Assembly: GCA_016716505.1 (NCBI GenBank)
Contig: JADJWF010000004.1
Coordinates: forward strand, 310,001 to 374,000
Length of the DNA: 64,000 nucleotides
From: Verrucomicrobiota bacterium
GTDB taxonomy: Bacteria > Verrucomicrobiota > Verrucomicrobiia > Limisphaerales > J093
Direction of reading: 5' to 3'
Positions 31,729 to 40,911 of this stretch are shown in pieces. A model generated the notes under the pieces. That model saw only the letters and a program-made list of their open reading frames with translations, was not told where the DNA came from and ran no database searches. Numbering within the stretch: position 1 is the first letter of the stretch; every line of letters starts with the position of its first letter. The translations under genes and the position numbers were made by a program.

Positions 31729-32862
31729 ATGACCACCCGCCAGCTCCAATCCCTCGCCCGCCAGCACGGCACGCCCATCGTGGTGGTGGATCACTCCGTT
31801 CTCCGCCGCAATTACGCCGAGTTCCGGCGCCACCTGCCCAAGGTGCAGGCGTATTACGCGGTGAAGGCCAATTCGGATCCCGCCATCATCCGCACCCTGT
31901 TCGAGGCCGGCGCCAGTTTCGACGTGGCCAGCGTCGCCGAGTTCATGCTCGTGTACGAGCTCATCAAACACCTGCCGCCCAGGCAGCGGCAGGATTTCAT
32001 TTGGGACAAAATCATCTACGCCAACCCCACGAAGCCCAAGGAGACGCTGCAGGCGCTGGACCAATACAAGCCCCTGGTCACCTACGACAATCCGCACGAG
32101 CTGCAAAAGATCAAAGCGTACGCTCCCCACGCGGGCCTGGTGCTCCGATTGCGCGTGGCCAACACCGGCTCCCAATGCGAACTGTCCTCCAAGTTTGGCT
32201 GCGATCCGGGCGAAGCGGTGGACCTGATCGTCGCCGCGTTCAAGCTGGGACTGGTCGTCGAGGGCATCAGCTTCCACGTCGGGAGCCAGTGCACCAATTT
32301 CGAGAATTTCGTGCAGGCCATGAACGCGGCCGCCGCCGTCATGAAGGAGGCGCGGGAACGGGGTCATGAAATCAAGATCCTCGACATCGGGGGGGGCTTC
32401 CCCGCCCGCTACAACAAGCATGTCCGGCCCTTCTCCGAGCTTGCCCGCGTCATCAATGCCGAACTCACCCGTCTCTTCCCCCCGGACATCGAAATCCTCG
32501 CCGAGCCGGGGCGCTTCCTTGTCGCCACCGCGGCCACGGCCATTGCCCGCATCATCGGCAAGGCCATCCGCGACGGCAAACCGTGCTACTACATTGACGA
32601 CAGCGTCTATCACACGTTCTCCGGAATCATTTTCGATCATTGCCAGTACCCCCTGAAAGCTTTCAAGCGCGGCAAGCCCGAGGTGTCGGCCGTTTTCGGC
32701 CAGACCTGCGACGGGCTGGACACTCTCTCCCAAAGCGAGTTGCTGCCCGACCTCGACATCGAGGATCTCGTGTACGCGGAGAACATCGGTGCCTACAGCA
32801 ACGCGTCGGCCACGTGGTTCAACGGGTTTCCGCCCGCCAAGGTCGTGCACGTCAACCAGTGA
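31729..32862 (+). CDS. PLP-dependent ornithine/diaminopimelate-type decarboxylase (group IV fold)
   Basis: A 377-residue cytosolic enzyme of the alanine-racemase-like fold III decarboxylases, from ATG 31729. The PLP lysine is K46 in VQAYYAVKANSDP; the Gly-rich phosphate loop is KILDIGGGFPARYNKH; and ILAEPGRFLVA binds the cofactor phosphate. The second-subunit active-site Cys motif VFGQTCDGLDTLSQSELLP near residue 320 is the ornithine-decarboxylase hallmark, as opposed to the CESGD motif of DapDC. This points to decarboxylation of ornithine or lysine for putrescine or cadaverine (polyamines). The C-terminal YSNASATWFNGF fits. It is solitary, flanked by large gaps, and not in a polyamine operon; lysine or another basic amino acid is possible. 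Confidence 0.9.
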   Translation: MTTRQLQSLARQHGTPIVVVDHSVLRRNYAEFRRHLPKVQAYYAVKANSDPAIIRTLFEAGASFDVASVAEFMLVYELIKHLPPRQRQDFIWDKIIYANPTKPKETLQALDQYKPLVTYDNPHELQKIKAYAPHAGLVLRLRVANTGSQCELSSKFGCDPGEAVDLIVAAFKLGLVVEGISFHVGSQCTNFENFVQAMNAAAAVMKEARERGHEIKILDIGGGFPARYNKHVRPFSELARVINAELTRLFPPDIEILAEPGRFLVATAATAIARIIGKAIRDGKPCYYIDDSVYHTFSGIIFDHCQYPLKAFKRGKPEVSAVFGQTCDGLDTLSQSELLPDLDIEDLVYAENIGAYSNASATWFNGFPPAKVVHVNQ

Positions 32863-33082
32863 GCCGCTGCGTCCTCCGGCAGGAAGTGGAAGACCGGCCG
32901 GCCCAGCCTCGGCGGGCCGTGCTGTTCGAGGATGCCTCACCGGCTGCCGATCTGTCGCATTCGCAGTGGAGGCGACCCGCGTGCCCCGCTTCCTTGACAC
33001 CCCGCTCGGGGGCTCTCTACGGTTCCATCATGAAAGCGAAGCGGATTGGCGTCATCGCCCCCGATTTCTCCGGGAAACGCCC

Positions 33083-36000
33083 ATGAGCCGGCGCGCCATC
33101 TGGCTGTTGCTGCCCTGGTTGGCCGTGGCCACGCTGGCCGCCCCGGCGGCGGAAATCCGTTTCGGCCGCGACATCCGTCCCTTGCTGTCCGACAACTGCT
33201 TTGCCTGCCACGGCCCGGACACCGCGAAGGTCAAGGGTGGCCTGCGGCTCGACCTGCGGGACGCGGCCCTCAAGCCTGCCCGGTCGGGCAAGCGCGCGAT
33301 CGTTCCGGGAGCGCCGGACGCCAGCGAGTTGATCCAGCGAATCCACACCTCCGACCCCGACGATCAGATGCCCCCGCCGGAGTCGCACAAGACGCTGACC
33401 GACGCGCAGAAGGAGTTGCTGCGACGCTGGATCGCCGCCGGCGCGGACTACGAGGGCCACTGGGCTTACTCGCCGCCGGTCAAGCCGCCCGTGCCGGCCG
33501 GGAGCAACCCGGTGGATCACCTCGTCCGGGCGCGTCTGGACGAACTGGGCCTCGCCGCCGCACCGCCCGCCGACCGGCGCACGCTGATCCGCCGGCTGCA
33601 CTCCGATCTGGTGGGTCTGCCGCCCCGGCCGGAGGAGGTGGCCGCCTTCGAACGCGATACGACACCGGATGCCTATGAGCGGCTGGTGGAGCGGTTGCTG
33701 GCATCGCCGCATTTCGGCGAGCGCATGGCCATCGGCTGGCTCGACGTGGTCCGCTTCGCCGACACCATCGGGTATCACTCGGACAACCCGCGCAATATCT
33801 GGCCCTACCGCGACTACGTCATCCGCGCCTTCAACGCGAACAAGCCCTTTGACCGATTCACGCGCGAGCAACTCGCCGGCGATCTCCTGCCGGACGCCAA
33901 TCTGGAGACGCGCGTGGCCTCCGGGTTCAACCGACTCCTCCTCACCACCGAGGAAGGCGGCGCCCAGCCCAAGGACTACGAAGCCCGCTACCTGACCGAT
34001 CGCGTGCGCGCCGTGGGAGCGGTCTGGCTCGGGCAGACCTTCGGGTGCGCCGCCTGCCACGACCACAAGTACGACCCGATCACCATGCGCGACTTCTACT
34101 CGCTGGGCGCGTTCTTCGCGGACGTCAAAGAACCCATCGTCGGGCCGCGGGAACCGGGCATGTTGGTCCCCACCGACGCCCAAGCCCGCGAACTGGCGCG
34201 CCTGGCCCAGGCGGTCGCCCGCCTCGAACAGGCCTTCGCCGAATCGCGTCCCGAGCTGGCGTCTGCCTTCGCGGCGTGGGAAACCGCGCAGCGAGCGGCC
34301 CTGGAGGCGGACGTCCCGTGGACGCGCCTGGAACCCGCGCAGGTCGTCTCCGCCGGCGGAGCGACCCTCACGGTGCGCCCGGACGCTTCCGTGCTCGCCA
34401 GCGGCCAGTCGCCGGACAAGGACACGTACACCGTGACCTTCCCCCAGGCGCCCTCCCTCATCGTGGGATTGCGCCTTGAAGCCCTCCCCGACGAATCGCT
34501 TCCCGCCAAGGGCCCCGGCCGCGCCGGCAACGGTAACTTCGTCTTGGGCGAACTGGTTGCCCGGGTCGAACGAGACGGGACCGCGCCACGGCCGCTCGTC
34601 TTCAAACAGGCGCTGGCCACCTACGAGCAAACCAGCCACGTGGAAGGCAATCCTTACGGCCGGTGGGCTGCGGCGGCGGTCATTGACGGCGATACGAAAC
34701 CGGGTCCCTCCGGGTGGGCCGTGCTCCCGGAGGTGGGCCGGCCGCAGTACCTCCTCGTTGAACTTGCGTCGCCGCTGTCGCTGGCGGAAGGCGAACGGCT
34801 GGTCGTCGAGCTCCGCCAGAATCATGGTCATGGCAGCCACACGCTGGGCTGTTTCCGGCTCTCGGCCACCGACGTGCCGGCCGCGGTCAATTCGCCGGCC
34901 GCCCTGCCGCCGCCGCCCGACCTTGCCGGGCTGCTGCGCGTCCCCCCCGACCAGCGCGGCAACGACCAACGCGAGAAGCTGCTCGCGTACTTCCGGAGCG
35001 TGGCGCCGGAATTGGCCGACCTGCGGCAGCAGCTCGCGGCCGCCAAGAAGGCACACGCGGATTACGAAGCCTCCCTGCCCCGCACCCTCGTGACCGAACG
35101 CCTCGATCCGCCGCGGACGGTGCGAATTCTTCCGCGCGGAAACTTCCTGATCGAAACCGGCCCGATCGTCGAGCCGGCGCTGCCAGCTTTTCTGGTGCCC
35201 CCGGAAGCCACGCCGCCCGGGCGCCGGTTGAACCGCCTGGACCTCGCCGATTGGTTGGTGGCCCCTGAGAATCCGCTGACGGCCAGGGTCGTGATGAACC
35301 GGCTGTGGAAGCACTTCTTCGGCACGGGCATCTCAAAGGTGCTGGATGATTTTGGTGCTCAGGGCGAGCCGCCGCGAAATCCGGCGTTGCTCGACTGGCT
35401 GGCGTGCGAATTCCGCGACAGCGGTTGGGACTTCAAGCACATGATCCGGCAGCTCGTGCTCAGCGAAACGTACCGGCGAAGTTCGTCGGTGTCCCCCGAC
35501 CTGCTGGCCCGGGATCCAGACAACCGCGAGTTCGCGCGGCAGGGCCGGTGGCGGATCGAGGCAGAGCTGGTCCGCGATGCGGCGCTTTCGTTCGCCGGAC
35601 TGCTCAACCCGGAGATTGGCGGACCCAGCATCAAGCCGTATCAGCCGGACGGGTATTGGGAAAACCTCAACTTCCCCGTGCGCACCTACGAACCGACCGC
35701 TGGACCGGGCCAGTATCGGCGCGGACTTTACGTCTGGTGGCAGCGTTCGTTCCTGCATCCCAGCCTGCTGGCCTTCGACGCGCCCAGCCGGGAGGAATGC
35801 GCCGCCGAGCGCAACCGGTCAAACATCCCGCAGCAGGCGCTGGTGCTGCTCAACGACCCGACGTACGTCGAGGCAGCGCGGGCGTTGGGCCTGCGCGTCC
35901 TGCGCGAATGCCAAGGCGACACGCCCGCGCGAATCGCGTGGGCGTGGCAGCAGGTGGTGGTCCGCGCGCCGGAAGCCGACGAACTGGGTGTCCTCCGCGC

Positions 36001-36172
36001 GCTGTTCGAGAAACACCGGTCGGACTATCGCGCCAACCGCCCGGCCGCGATGGCCCTGTTGAAGGTCGGCGCCGCCCCGATCCCGGACGATGTGGATCCG
36101 GCGGAGCTGGCTGCCTGGACCAACGTCGCGCGGGCCTTGTTGAATCTCCACGAAACCATCACCCGCTCCTGA
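33083..36172 (+). CDS. PSD1 and planctomycete cytochrome C domain protein (PSCyt1-DUF1549-DUF1553)
   Basis: A 1029-residue exported protein from ATG 33083 (the frame opens at 32789). Signal peptide MSRRAIWLLLPWLAVATLAA.... A single c-type heme site CFACHG (C39, C42, H43) sits in a PSCyt1 domain ending GLRLDLRDAALK. DUF1549 follows with RTLIRRLHSDLVGLPPRPEE and ERMAIGWLDVVRFADT. A middle region binds carbohydrate-like targets (LamG/concanavalin-like part around residues 445-595). DUF1553 closes with LNRLDLADWLVAPENPLTAR and RNRSNIPQQALVLLNDPTYV. This architecture is typical of PVC bacteria, and is nearly always followed by a DUF1501 gene, as here 11 bases downstream. Proposed roles are in polysaccharide degradation linked to electron transfer; none is proven for this gene. 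Confidence 0.95.
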   Translation: MSRRAIWLLLPWLAVATLAAPAAEIRFGRDIRPLLSDNCFACHGPDTAKVKGGLRLDLRDAALKPARSGKRAIVPGAPDASELIQRIHTSDPDDQMPPPESHKTLTDAQKELLRRWIAAGADYEGHWAYSPPVKPPVPAGSNPVDHLVRARLDELGLAAAPPADRRTLIRRLHSDLVGLPPRPEEVAAFERDTTPDAYERLVERLLASPHFGERMAIGWLDVVRFADTIGYHSDNPRNIWPYRDYVIRAFNANKPFDRFTREQLAGDLLPDANLETRVASGFNRLLLTTEEGGAQPKDYEARYLTDRVRAVGAVWLGQTFGCAACHDHKYDPITMRDFYSLGAFFADVKEPIVGPREPGMLVPTDAQARELARLAQAVARLEQAFAESRPELASAFAAWETAQRAALEADVPWTRLEPAQVVSAGGATLTVRPDASVLASGQSPDKDTYTVTFPQAPSLIVGLRLEALPDESLPAKGPGRAGNGNFVLGELVARVERDGTAPRPLVFKQALATYEQTSHVEGNPYGRWAAAAVIDGDTKPGPSGWAVLPEVGRPQYLLVELASPLSLAEGERLVVELRQNHGHGSHTLGCFRLSATDVPAAVNSPAALPPPPDLAGLLRVPPDQRGNDQREKLLAYFRSVAPELADLRQQLAAAKKAHADYEASLPRTLVTERLDPPRTVRILPRGNFLIETGPIVEPALPAFLVPPEATPPGRRLNRLDLADWLVAPENPLTARVVMNRLWKHFFGTGISKVLDDFGAQGEPPRNPALLDWLACEFRDSGWDFKHMIRQLVLSETYRRSSSVSPDLLARDPDNREFARQGRWRIEAELVRDAALSFAGLLNPEIGGPSIKPYQPDGYWENLNFPVRTYEPTAGPGQYRRGLYVWWQRSFLHPSLLAFDAPSREECAAERNRSNIPQQALVLLNDPTYVEAARALGLRVLRECQGDTPARIAWAWQQVVVRAPEADELGVLRALFEKHRSDYRANRPAAMALLKVGAAPIPDDVDPAELAAWTNVARALLNLHETITRS

Positions 36173-36183
36173 AGCGACGCCCC

Positions 36184-37638
36184 ATGAGCCTCGACCCGCT
36201 TGCCGAACTCCGCCATTCCCTCGCCCAGCACCAGACGCGGCGGGTTTTCCTTGGGCGGGCCGCCCAAGGTCTGGGAACGCTCGCGCTGGCCTCCCTGCTG
36301 AACCCCGGCCTGCTGCGAGCGGCAGCGGCCACGTCCGGGCGCTGGCCGGGCGTGGTCAACCCGCTGCACTACCGGCCGACGGCCAAACGGGTAATCTGGC
36401 TCACGATGGCTGGCGGGCCGTCGCATCTCGAAACGTTCGATCCCAAGCCCAAACTCGCCGAGATGCACGGCCAGCCCATGCCCGAGTCGTTCACCGCCGG
36501 CAAACAAATCGCCCAACTTCAGGGCCAGAAACTCGTGTGCTTCGCGCCGCAGTTCGGCTTCAAACGGTTCGGCCGGGAGGGCGTCGAGATTTGCGAGCTT
36601 TTCCCCCACATCGGCTCGGTCATGGACGAGATCTGCCTGATCCGCTCGATGACCACGGAGGCGATCAACCACGATCCCGCCCACATGTTCATGAACACCG
36701 GCTCGCAAATCGCCGGTCGGCCCAGCATGGGATCCTGGCTGTGCTACGGGCTCGGGTCGGAAGCGGAAAACCTGCCGGGCTTCGTCGTGCTGACCTCGCT
36801 GGGAAAGGGCGGGCAGAACCAGCCAATCGCCGCCCGGCAGTGGGCCTCGGGCTTTCTGCCCAGCCGCTTTCAGGGCGTGCATCTGCGCGGCAAGGGAGAT
36901 CCCGTCCTCTACCTCGGCTCCCCGCCCGGCGTCAGCCGTGAACAGCAGCGCGACGTCATCCAGGCGGTGAAGGCCCTCAACGCCCGGCACGACGAGATCG
37001 TGGACGACCCCGAAATCGCCACCCGCATCGTGCAGTACGAAATGGCCTTCCAGATGCAGGCGAGCGTGCCGGAGTTGATGGACCTCTCCGGTGAGCCCGC
37101 AAGCATACTCGAACTCTACGGTTGTCAGCCAGGCGACGGGTCCTTCGCCTCGAACTGCCTGCTCGCGCGGCGGTTGGCCGAGCGCGGCGTCCGGTTCATC
37201 CAGCTTTACCATAAGGACTGGGACCATCACGGTGGCGTGAAGGAAGGCATCCAGTACAAGGCGCAGGAGATTGACCGCGCCTGCATGGCGTTGATCACCG
37301 ACCTCAAGCAACGCGGCCTGCTGGCGGATACGTTGATTGTCTGGGCGGGCGAGTTTGGCCGAACCCCGATGAGCCAGGGCGGCGACGGGCGCGACCACCA
37401 CAACGCCGGCTTCAGCATCTGGCTCTGCGGTGGCGGCATCAAACCGGGCATCGTGTACGGAGCCACGGACGAACTCGGCTACAACGCAGTGGAAAACCCG
37501 ATGGACGTTCACGATTTGCACGCCACGCTCCTGCGCGCGCTCGGCATCGAGCACACCCGGCTGACGGTCAAGTTTCAGGGGCTCGACGCCCGGCTCACCG
37601 GCATTGCGGGCCGCGTGATCACGGATTTGCTGATGTAG
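36184..37638 (+). CDS. DUF1501 domain-containing protein, Tat-exported (sulfatase-like fold)
   Basis: A 484-residue protein from ATG 36184, beginning 11 bases after the PSD1 gene; the open frame from 35404 is out-of-phase reading through that gene. A Tat signal TRRVFLGRAAQGLGTLALAS (twin Arg at about 19-20) exports a folded protein. Family blocks are KRVIWLTMAGGPSHLETFDP, CFAPQFGFKRFGREGVEICE, HDPAHMFMNTGSQ, WAGEFGRTPMSQGGDGRDHH and NPMDVHDLHATLLRALGIEH. The fold is related to alkaline phosphatase/sulfatase enzymes, with conserved Asp and His, but no formylglycine motif. Coupled PSD1-DUF1501 pairs are a PVC hallmark and their products probably act together in the periplasm. Confidence 0.95.
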   Translation: MSLDPLAELRHSLAQHQTRRVFLGRAAQGLGTLALASLLNPGLLRAAAATSGRWPGVVNPLHYRPTAKRVIWLTMAGGPSHLETFDPKPKLAEMHGQPMPESFTAGKQIAQLQGQKLVCFAPQFGFKRFGREGVEICELFPHIGSVMDEICLIRSMTTEAINHDPAHMFMNTGSQIAGRPSMGSWLCYGLGSEAENLPGFVVLTSLGKGGQNQPIAARQWASGFLPSRFQGVHLRGKGDPVLYLGSPPGVSREQQRDVIQAVKALNARHDEIVDDPEIATRIVQYEMAFQMQASVPELMDLSGEPASILELYGCQPGDGSFASNCLLARRLAERGVRFIQLYHKDWDHHGGVKEGIQYKAQEIDRACMALITDLKQRGLLADTLIVWAGEFGRTPMSQGGDGRDHHNAGFSIWLCGGGIKPGIVYGATDELGYNAVENPMDVHDLHATLLRALGIEHTRLTVKFQGLDARLTGIAGRVITDLLM

Positions 37639-37695
37639 GCGGGCGCGCGTCGAGGCTCAACCCGACGGCCCCCGGAGAAACCCATCGAACAGAGA

Positions 37696-38361
37696 ATGCT
37701 CATGAGAACGCTCGTGTCTGCCCTCGCGGTGGCGATCACCATCCACAACGTCAGCGCAGCCGATACCGCCGGCCCGGAACGCTGGGCCGGCGAGATCGCC
37801 GCGTTCGAGGCGGCGGACCGGGAATCGCCGCCCACGCCCGGTGGCGTGGTCTTCGTGGGAAGTTCGTCCATCCGGCTCTGGAAAACCCTGGCCGAGGATT
37901 TCCCCGGCGCGCGGCCGATCAATCGCGGGTTCGGCGGCTCGCACATTGCCGACTGCGTGCATTACTTCGACCGGTTGGTCGGGGTGCATCAGCCGCGGCT
38001 GGTGGTCTTCTACTGCGGCAGCAACGATCTGGCGGCGGGCAAGAAACCCGAGGACGTAGCGGCCGACTTTCGAGCCTTTTGCGCCCGGCTCCACGCCGCA
38101 GCTCCGGAGGCGCGGCTGATCGTGACCTCGATCAAACTCACGCCCGCCCGCTGGCATTTGCGGGAACCGATTGCCTTCGCCAACGCTCTCCTCGCGGCCC
38201 ACTGCGCCGGTGATCCGCGCCGAACATTCCTCGACCTCAATCCGTTCGTGCTGACCCCGGACGGCACACCCCGCGAGGACCTCTACGTGGCCGACCGACT
38301 CCACCTCAACGCGGCCGGTTACGCGGTCTGGCGCGAGCACCTGCGGCCGCTGGTTCGTTAG
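37696..38361 (+). CDS. Secreted SGNH/GDSL-type hydrolase
   Basis: A 221-residue exported esterase-type protein. Signal peptide MLMRTLVSALAVAITIHNVS...; an ATG two codons later is equally possible. The SGNH blocks are visible: VVFVGSSSIRLWKTL (block I, Ser in GSSS, a GDSL variant), INRGFGGSHIADC (block II Gly), VFYCGSNDLAAGKKP (block III Asn), and YVADRLHLNAAGYAVW (block V, Asp and His of the triad). The size and lack of extra domains fit a GDSL family acyl- or acetyl-esterase acting on glycans or lipids. It follows DUF1501 by 57 bases and precedes mpl by 50, so it may belong to the PSD1-DUF1501 transcript and act on deacetylation of the same polysaccharide. Confidence 0.9.
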   Translation: MLMRTLVSALAVAITIHNVSAADTAGPERWAGEIAAFEAADRESPPTPGGVVFVGSSSIRLWKTLAEDFPGARPINRGFGGSHIADCVHYFDRLVGVHQPRLVVFYCGSNDLAAGKKPEDVAADFRAFCARLHAAAPEARLIVTSIKLTPARWHLREPIAFANALLAAHCAGDPRRTFLDLNPFVLTPDGTPREDLYVADRLHLNAAGYAVWREHLRPLVR

Positions 38362-38411
38362 CCGGCGGCGGTGAGCAACTTGGGCTTCCCGCCGCGCGGC
38401 CGGTCCGCATC

Positions 38412-39839
38412 ATGGCGCCGATGATTTCAGGCCAGATCGGGTCGGTGCATTTCGTGGGGATCGGCGGGACGGCGATGGGCTCGGCAGCCATCGCCATGCA
38501 AAAGCTCGGCTATCGCGTGACCGGCTCGGACCAGGCGATCTACGAGCCGATGGCCGGCCTCCTCGCCACGCATCGGGTGCCGGTCACGCTTGGTTACGCG
38601 GAGGCCAATCTCGACCCGGCGCCAGACCTGGTCGTCATCGGCAACGCGATCACCCGCGGCAATCCCGAGGCCGAGGCGGCGCTCAATCGCCGCCTGCGCT
38701 ACTGCTCCCTGCCCGAGCTGCTGCGGGAGTTCTTCATTCGCGGACGGCGCTCGCTGGTGGTGACCGGGACGCACGGCAAAACCACCACCACCGCCCTGCT
38801 GGCCCACGTGTTCGAGGCGAGCGGTCGCCAGCCCTGCTTCCTGATCGGCGGCTCGCCGCGGAACTTCCCCGTGGGCGCCCGGTTCGAGGGTGGCGAGTGG
38901 TTCATCATCGAGGGCGACGAGTACGACACCGCCTTCTTCGACAAACGCAGCAAGTTCATCCATTACCTGCCGGAGGTCGTCATCGCCAACAACCTCGAGT
39001 TCGACCACGCCGACATCTTCCCGGACCTCGCCGCCATCCAGACCTCCTTTCGCCACCTCTTTCGCATCCTGCCGGGCAACGGGCTGCTCCTCGCCAACGG
39101 CGACGATCCCAATCTCGCGCCGCTGCTCTCGCTGCCCCACACGCCCACGCGGCGTTTTGGCCTCGGCGACGGTAACGACGCGCGCGCCACCGACGTGACC
39201 TGCCGCGGCGACCAATCCGAGTTCACCGTCGGATCAACGCGATTTCACCTGCCCCTGGCCGGAGCGTTCAACGTGCGGAACGCGCTGGGCGTGCTGGCCT
39301 GTGCCCGCCATTGCGGCCTCACCGACGCGGAGATCCAGCGCGGTTTCAGTACATTCCAGGGCGTGAAGCGCCGGCTCGATCCCCGCGGCGAAGCGGATGG
39401 GGTGGTGGTCCTGGACGACTTCGCGCATCACCCGACCGCGCTGGCGGCCACGCTCGAGGTCGTGCGACTCAAGTACCCGGGCCGCCGTGTCTGGGCGGTC
39501 TTCGAACCGCGCTCGAACACCACACGGCGCAACGTCTTTCAGCAGGCGCTGGTCAGCGCGTTTGCCGGCGCGGACCTAGTCGTGGTGTCCCAGGTGGCGC
39601 GGCTGACCCAGCTTCGCCCCGAGGAGCGACTCGACCCGGAACAGCTCATCCGCGACCTGCGCGCCCGGGGGAAGGTCGCCCACTACCTCCCCGACGTGCC
39701 GACGATCTTGGACCTGCTGGCGAACGAGACCCGGCCGGGAGATGTCGTGTGCGTCTTCAGCAACGGCGAGTTCGACCGCATCCACGAAAAGCTGTTGTCC
39801 GTCCTGCGAGCCCGGGAGGGCAGGCAGACCCGCCGGTAG
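38412..39839 (+). CDS. mpl: UDP-N-acetylmuramate:L-alanyl-gamma-D-glutamyl-meso-diaminopimelate ligase
   Basis: A 475-residue Mur-family ligase that reattaches the recycled murein tripeptide to UDP-MurNAc in the cytosol. N-terminal Rossmann block VHFVGIGGTAMGSAAIAMQK (HFVGIGGTAMG is close to Mpl rather than MurC), central P-loop TGTHGKTTTTALLAHV, FIIEGDEYDTAFFDKRSKFI (Mpl-specific; MurC has a different sequence), NNLEFDHADIF, and the C-terminal ligase domain with DDFAHHPTALAATLE. Length matches Mpl. It ends head-on to the isomerase gene, with a 17-base palindrome spanning both stop codons. Confidence 0.95.
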   Translation: MAPMISGQIGSVHFVGIGGTAMGSAAIAMQKLGYRVTGSDQAIYEPMAGLLATHRVPVTLGYAEANLDPAPDLVVIGNAITRGNPEAEAALNRRLRYCSLPELLREFFIRGRRSLVVTGTHGKTTTTALLAHVFEASGRQPCFLIGGSPRNFPVGARFEGGEWFIIEGDEYDTAFFDKRSKFIHYLPEVVIANNLEFDHADIFPDLAAIQTSFRHLFRILPGNGLLLANGDDPNLAPLLSLPHTPTRRFGLGDGNDARATDVTCRGDQSEFTVGSTRFHLPLAGAFNVRNALGVLACARHCGLTDAEIQRGFSTFQGVKRRLDPRGEADGVVVLDDFAHHPTALAATLEVVRLKYPGRRVWAVFEPRSNTTRRNVFQQALVSAFAGADLVVVSQVARLTQLRPEERLDPEQLIRDLRARGKVAHYLPDVPTILDLLANETRPGDVVCVFSNGEFDRIHEKLLSVLRAREGRQTRR

Positions 39840-39852
39840 CGCCGGCGGCTAC
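39836..39852. terminator. Palindrome covering the stop codons of mpl and the isomerase gene
   Basis: GTAGC (39836-39840) and GCTAC (39848-39852) pair around a GCCGGCG centre. It contains the TAG of mpl (39837-39839) and, on the other strand, the TAG of the convergent isomerase gene (39849-39851), with only 9 bases between coding regions. It has no T-run, so it may be a bidirectional stabiliser or weak terminator rather than a classical one. Confidence 0.4.
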
Positions 39853-40796
39853 ACGTCACAAAGCGTCACCGCCTCGCGCAGACCCTCGAAGGCGTCCCGC
39901 GTGGGGATGAACTCGTGGCCGACGTAGCCCTGGTAGCCCACCTCGACGAGGGCCTCCATGATCGGCGGGAAGTTGATCTCCTGCCGGTTGTCCAGTTCGC
40001 CCCGGCCAGGATTGCCCGCGGTGTGGACGTGACCGATGTACGGATGATGCTGGCGGATGCGGCGGATCACGTCACCGTCCTGAACCTGCACGTGGTAGAT
40101 GTCGAAAAGCAGCTTCATCCGCGGCGACCCGACCCGTTTGATGATGTCAATGCAGTAGTCGGTATGGTCGCCCTGGTAGCCGGGATGGCCCTTCATGGGA
40201 TGGGTGTTTTCGCGCGTGTTCAGCATCTCGAGGCAGAGGTTCACGCCCTGGCGCTCCGCGTGGCCGATGACCTTCTTTAGTCCCTCGACACAGTTGCGCG
40301 CGCCGCGTTCCGGCGAGAGGTGGCGACTCTTCGGGTCTTTCGGATTCAGAGCGGAATAGCCGGTGAAGCAGATGACACTGGGCACGCCGGCGGCGGCCGC
40401 TGCGTCAATCGCGTCCGTGGTCGCCTTGATGACCCGCGGCCAGTGGGCGGGGTTGTTGAAGCCGTAGAGGAAGGGCGGGTCGGGATCCATGACGATCTGC
40501 GCGATGGCACAGGTGAGACCGTGGCGTCGGAGCACCGCGTAATCGGCCACCGGTGTCAGCTCCACACTCACGCAACCCAGTTGCTTCGCGACGTCGCACA
40601 TCTGCTCGATGTTCCATTTGCTGCCGGCCGTCTCGAAACACCACTTCACGATCGAGTGTTTGATCCGGCCCTTCGTGGCAGCGGGGCCGGTTGCAGCCGT
40701 CGCCGGGCGGCCGGCCAGCGGCGCGGCGGCGGCGACCAGGGCCGCACTTTTGAGCAGTTGACGACGGGAAACGGAGGACGAGCGGTTGGCGTTCAT
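39849..40796 (-). CDS. Tat-exported sugar phosphate isomerase/epimerase, hydroxypyruvate-isomerase-like
   Basis: A 315-residue TIM-barrel (xylose isomerase-like) protein. A Tat signal SVSRRQLLKSAALVAAAAPL followed by TAATGPAATKGRI indicates export, typical of PVC members. The barrel shows KHSIVKWCFETAGSKWNIEQ, then the metal-ligand block LCLEMLNTRENTHPMKGHPG (Glu), MKLLFDIYHVQVQDGD (Asp-His), YIGHVHTAGNPGRGELDNRQ (His) and YVGHEFIPT (Glu), matching hydroxypyruvate isomerase Hyi. The presence of a Tat signal suggests a periplasmic, not cytosolic, role, so the substrate may be a free sugar or sugar acid. Leftward single gene facing mpl. Confidence 0.9.
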   Translation of the reverse strand: MNANRSSSVSRRQLLKSAALVAAAAPLAGRPATAATGPAATKGRIKHSIVKWCFETAGSKWNIEQMCDVAKQLGCVSVELTPVADYAVLRRHGLTCAIAQIVMDPDPPFLYGFNNPAHWPRVIKATTDAIDAAAAAGVPSVICFTGYSALNPKDPKSRHLSPERGARNCVEGLKKVIGHAERQGVNLCLEMLNTRENTHPMKGHPGYQGDHTDYCIDIIKRVGSPRMKLLFDIYHVQVQDGDVIRRIRQHHPYIGHVHTAGNPGRGELDNRQEINFPPIMEALVEVGYQGYVGHEFIPTRDAFEGLREAVTLCDV

Positions 40797-40911
40797 GGCA
40801 TTGCTGATGTGTCTTGGACCGCGCGACGATGACGCGGACCCGCCGCTCCCTCAAGCGGGAACCCACGGCGGTCGAGGCGGCGAAACGGCCGGAATGATTT
40901 GACCCGGCACC

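Noticed and set aside
33017..35314. 765-codon minus-strand open frame
   Set aside because: Antisense to the PSD1 gene whose domains are unequivocal.
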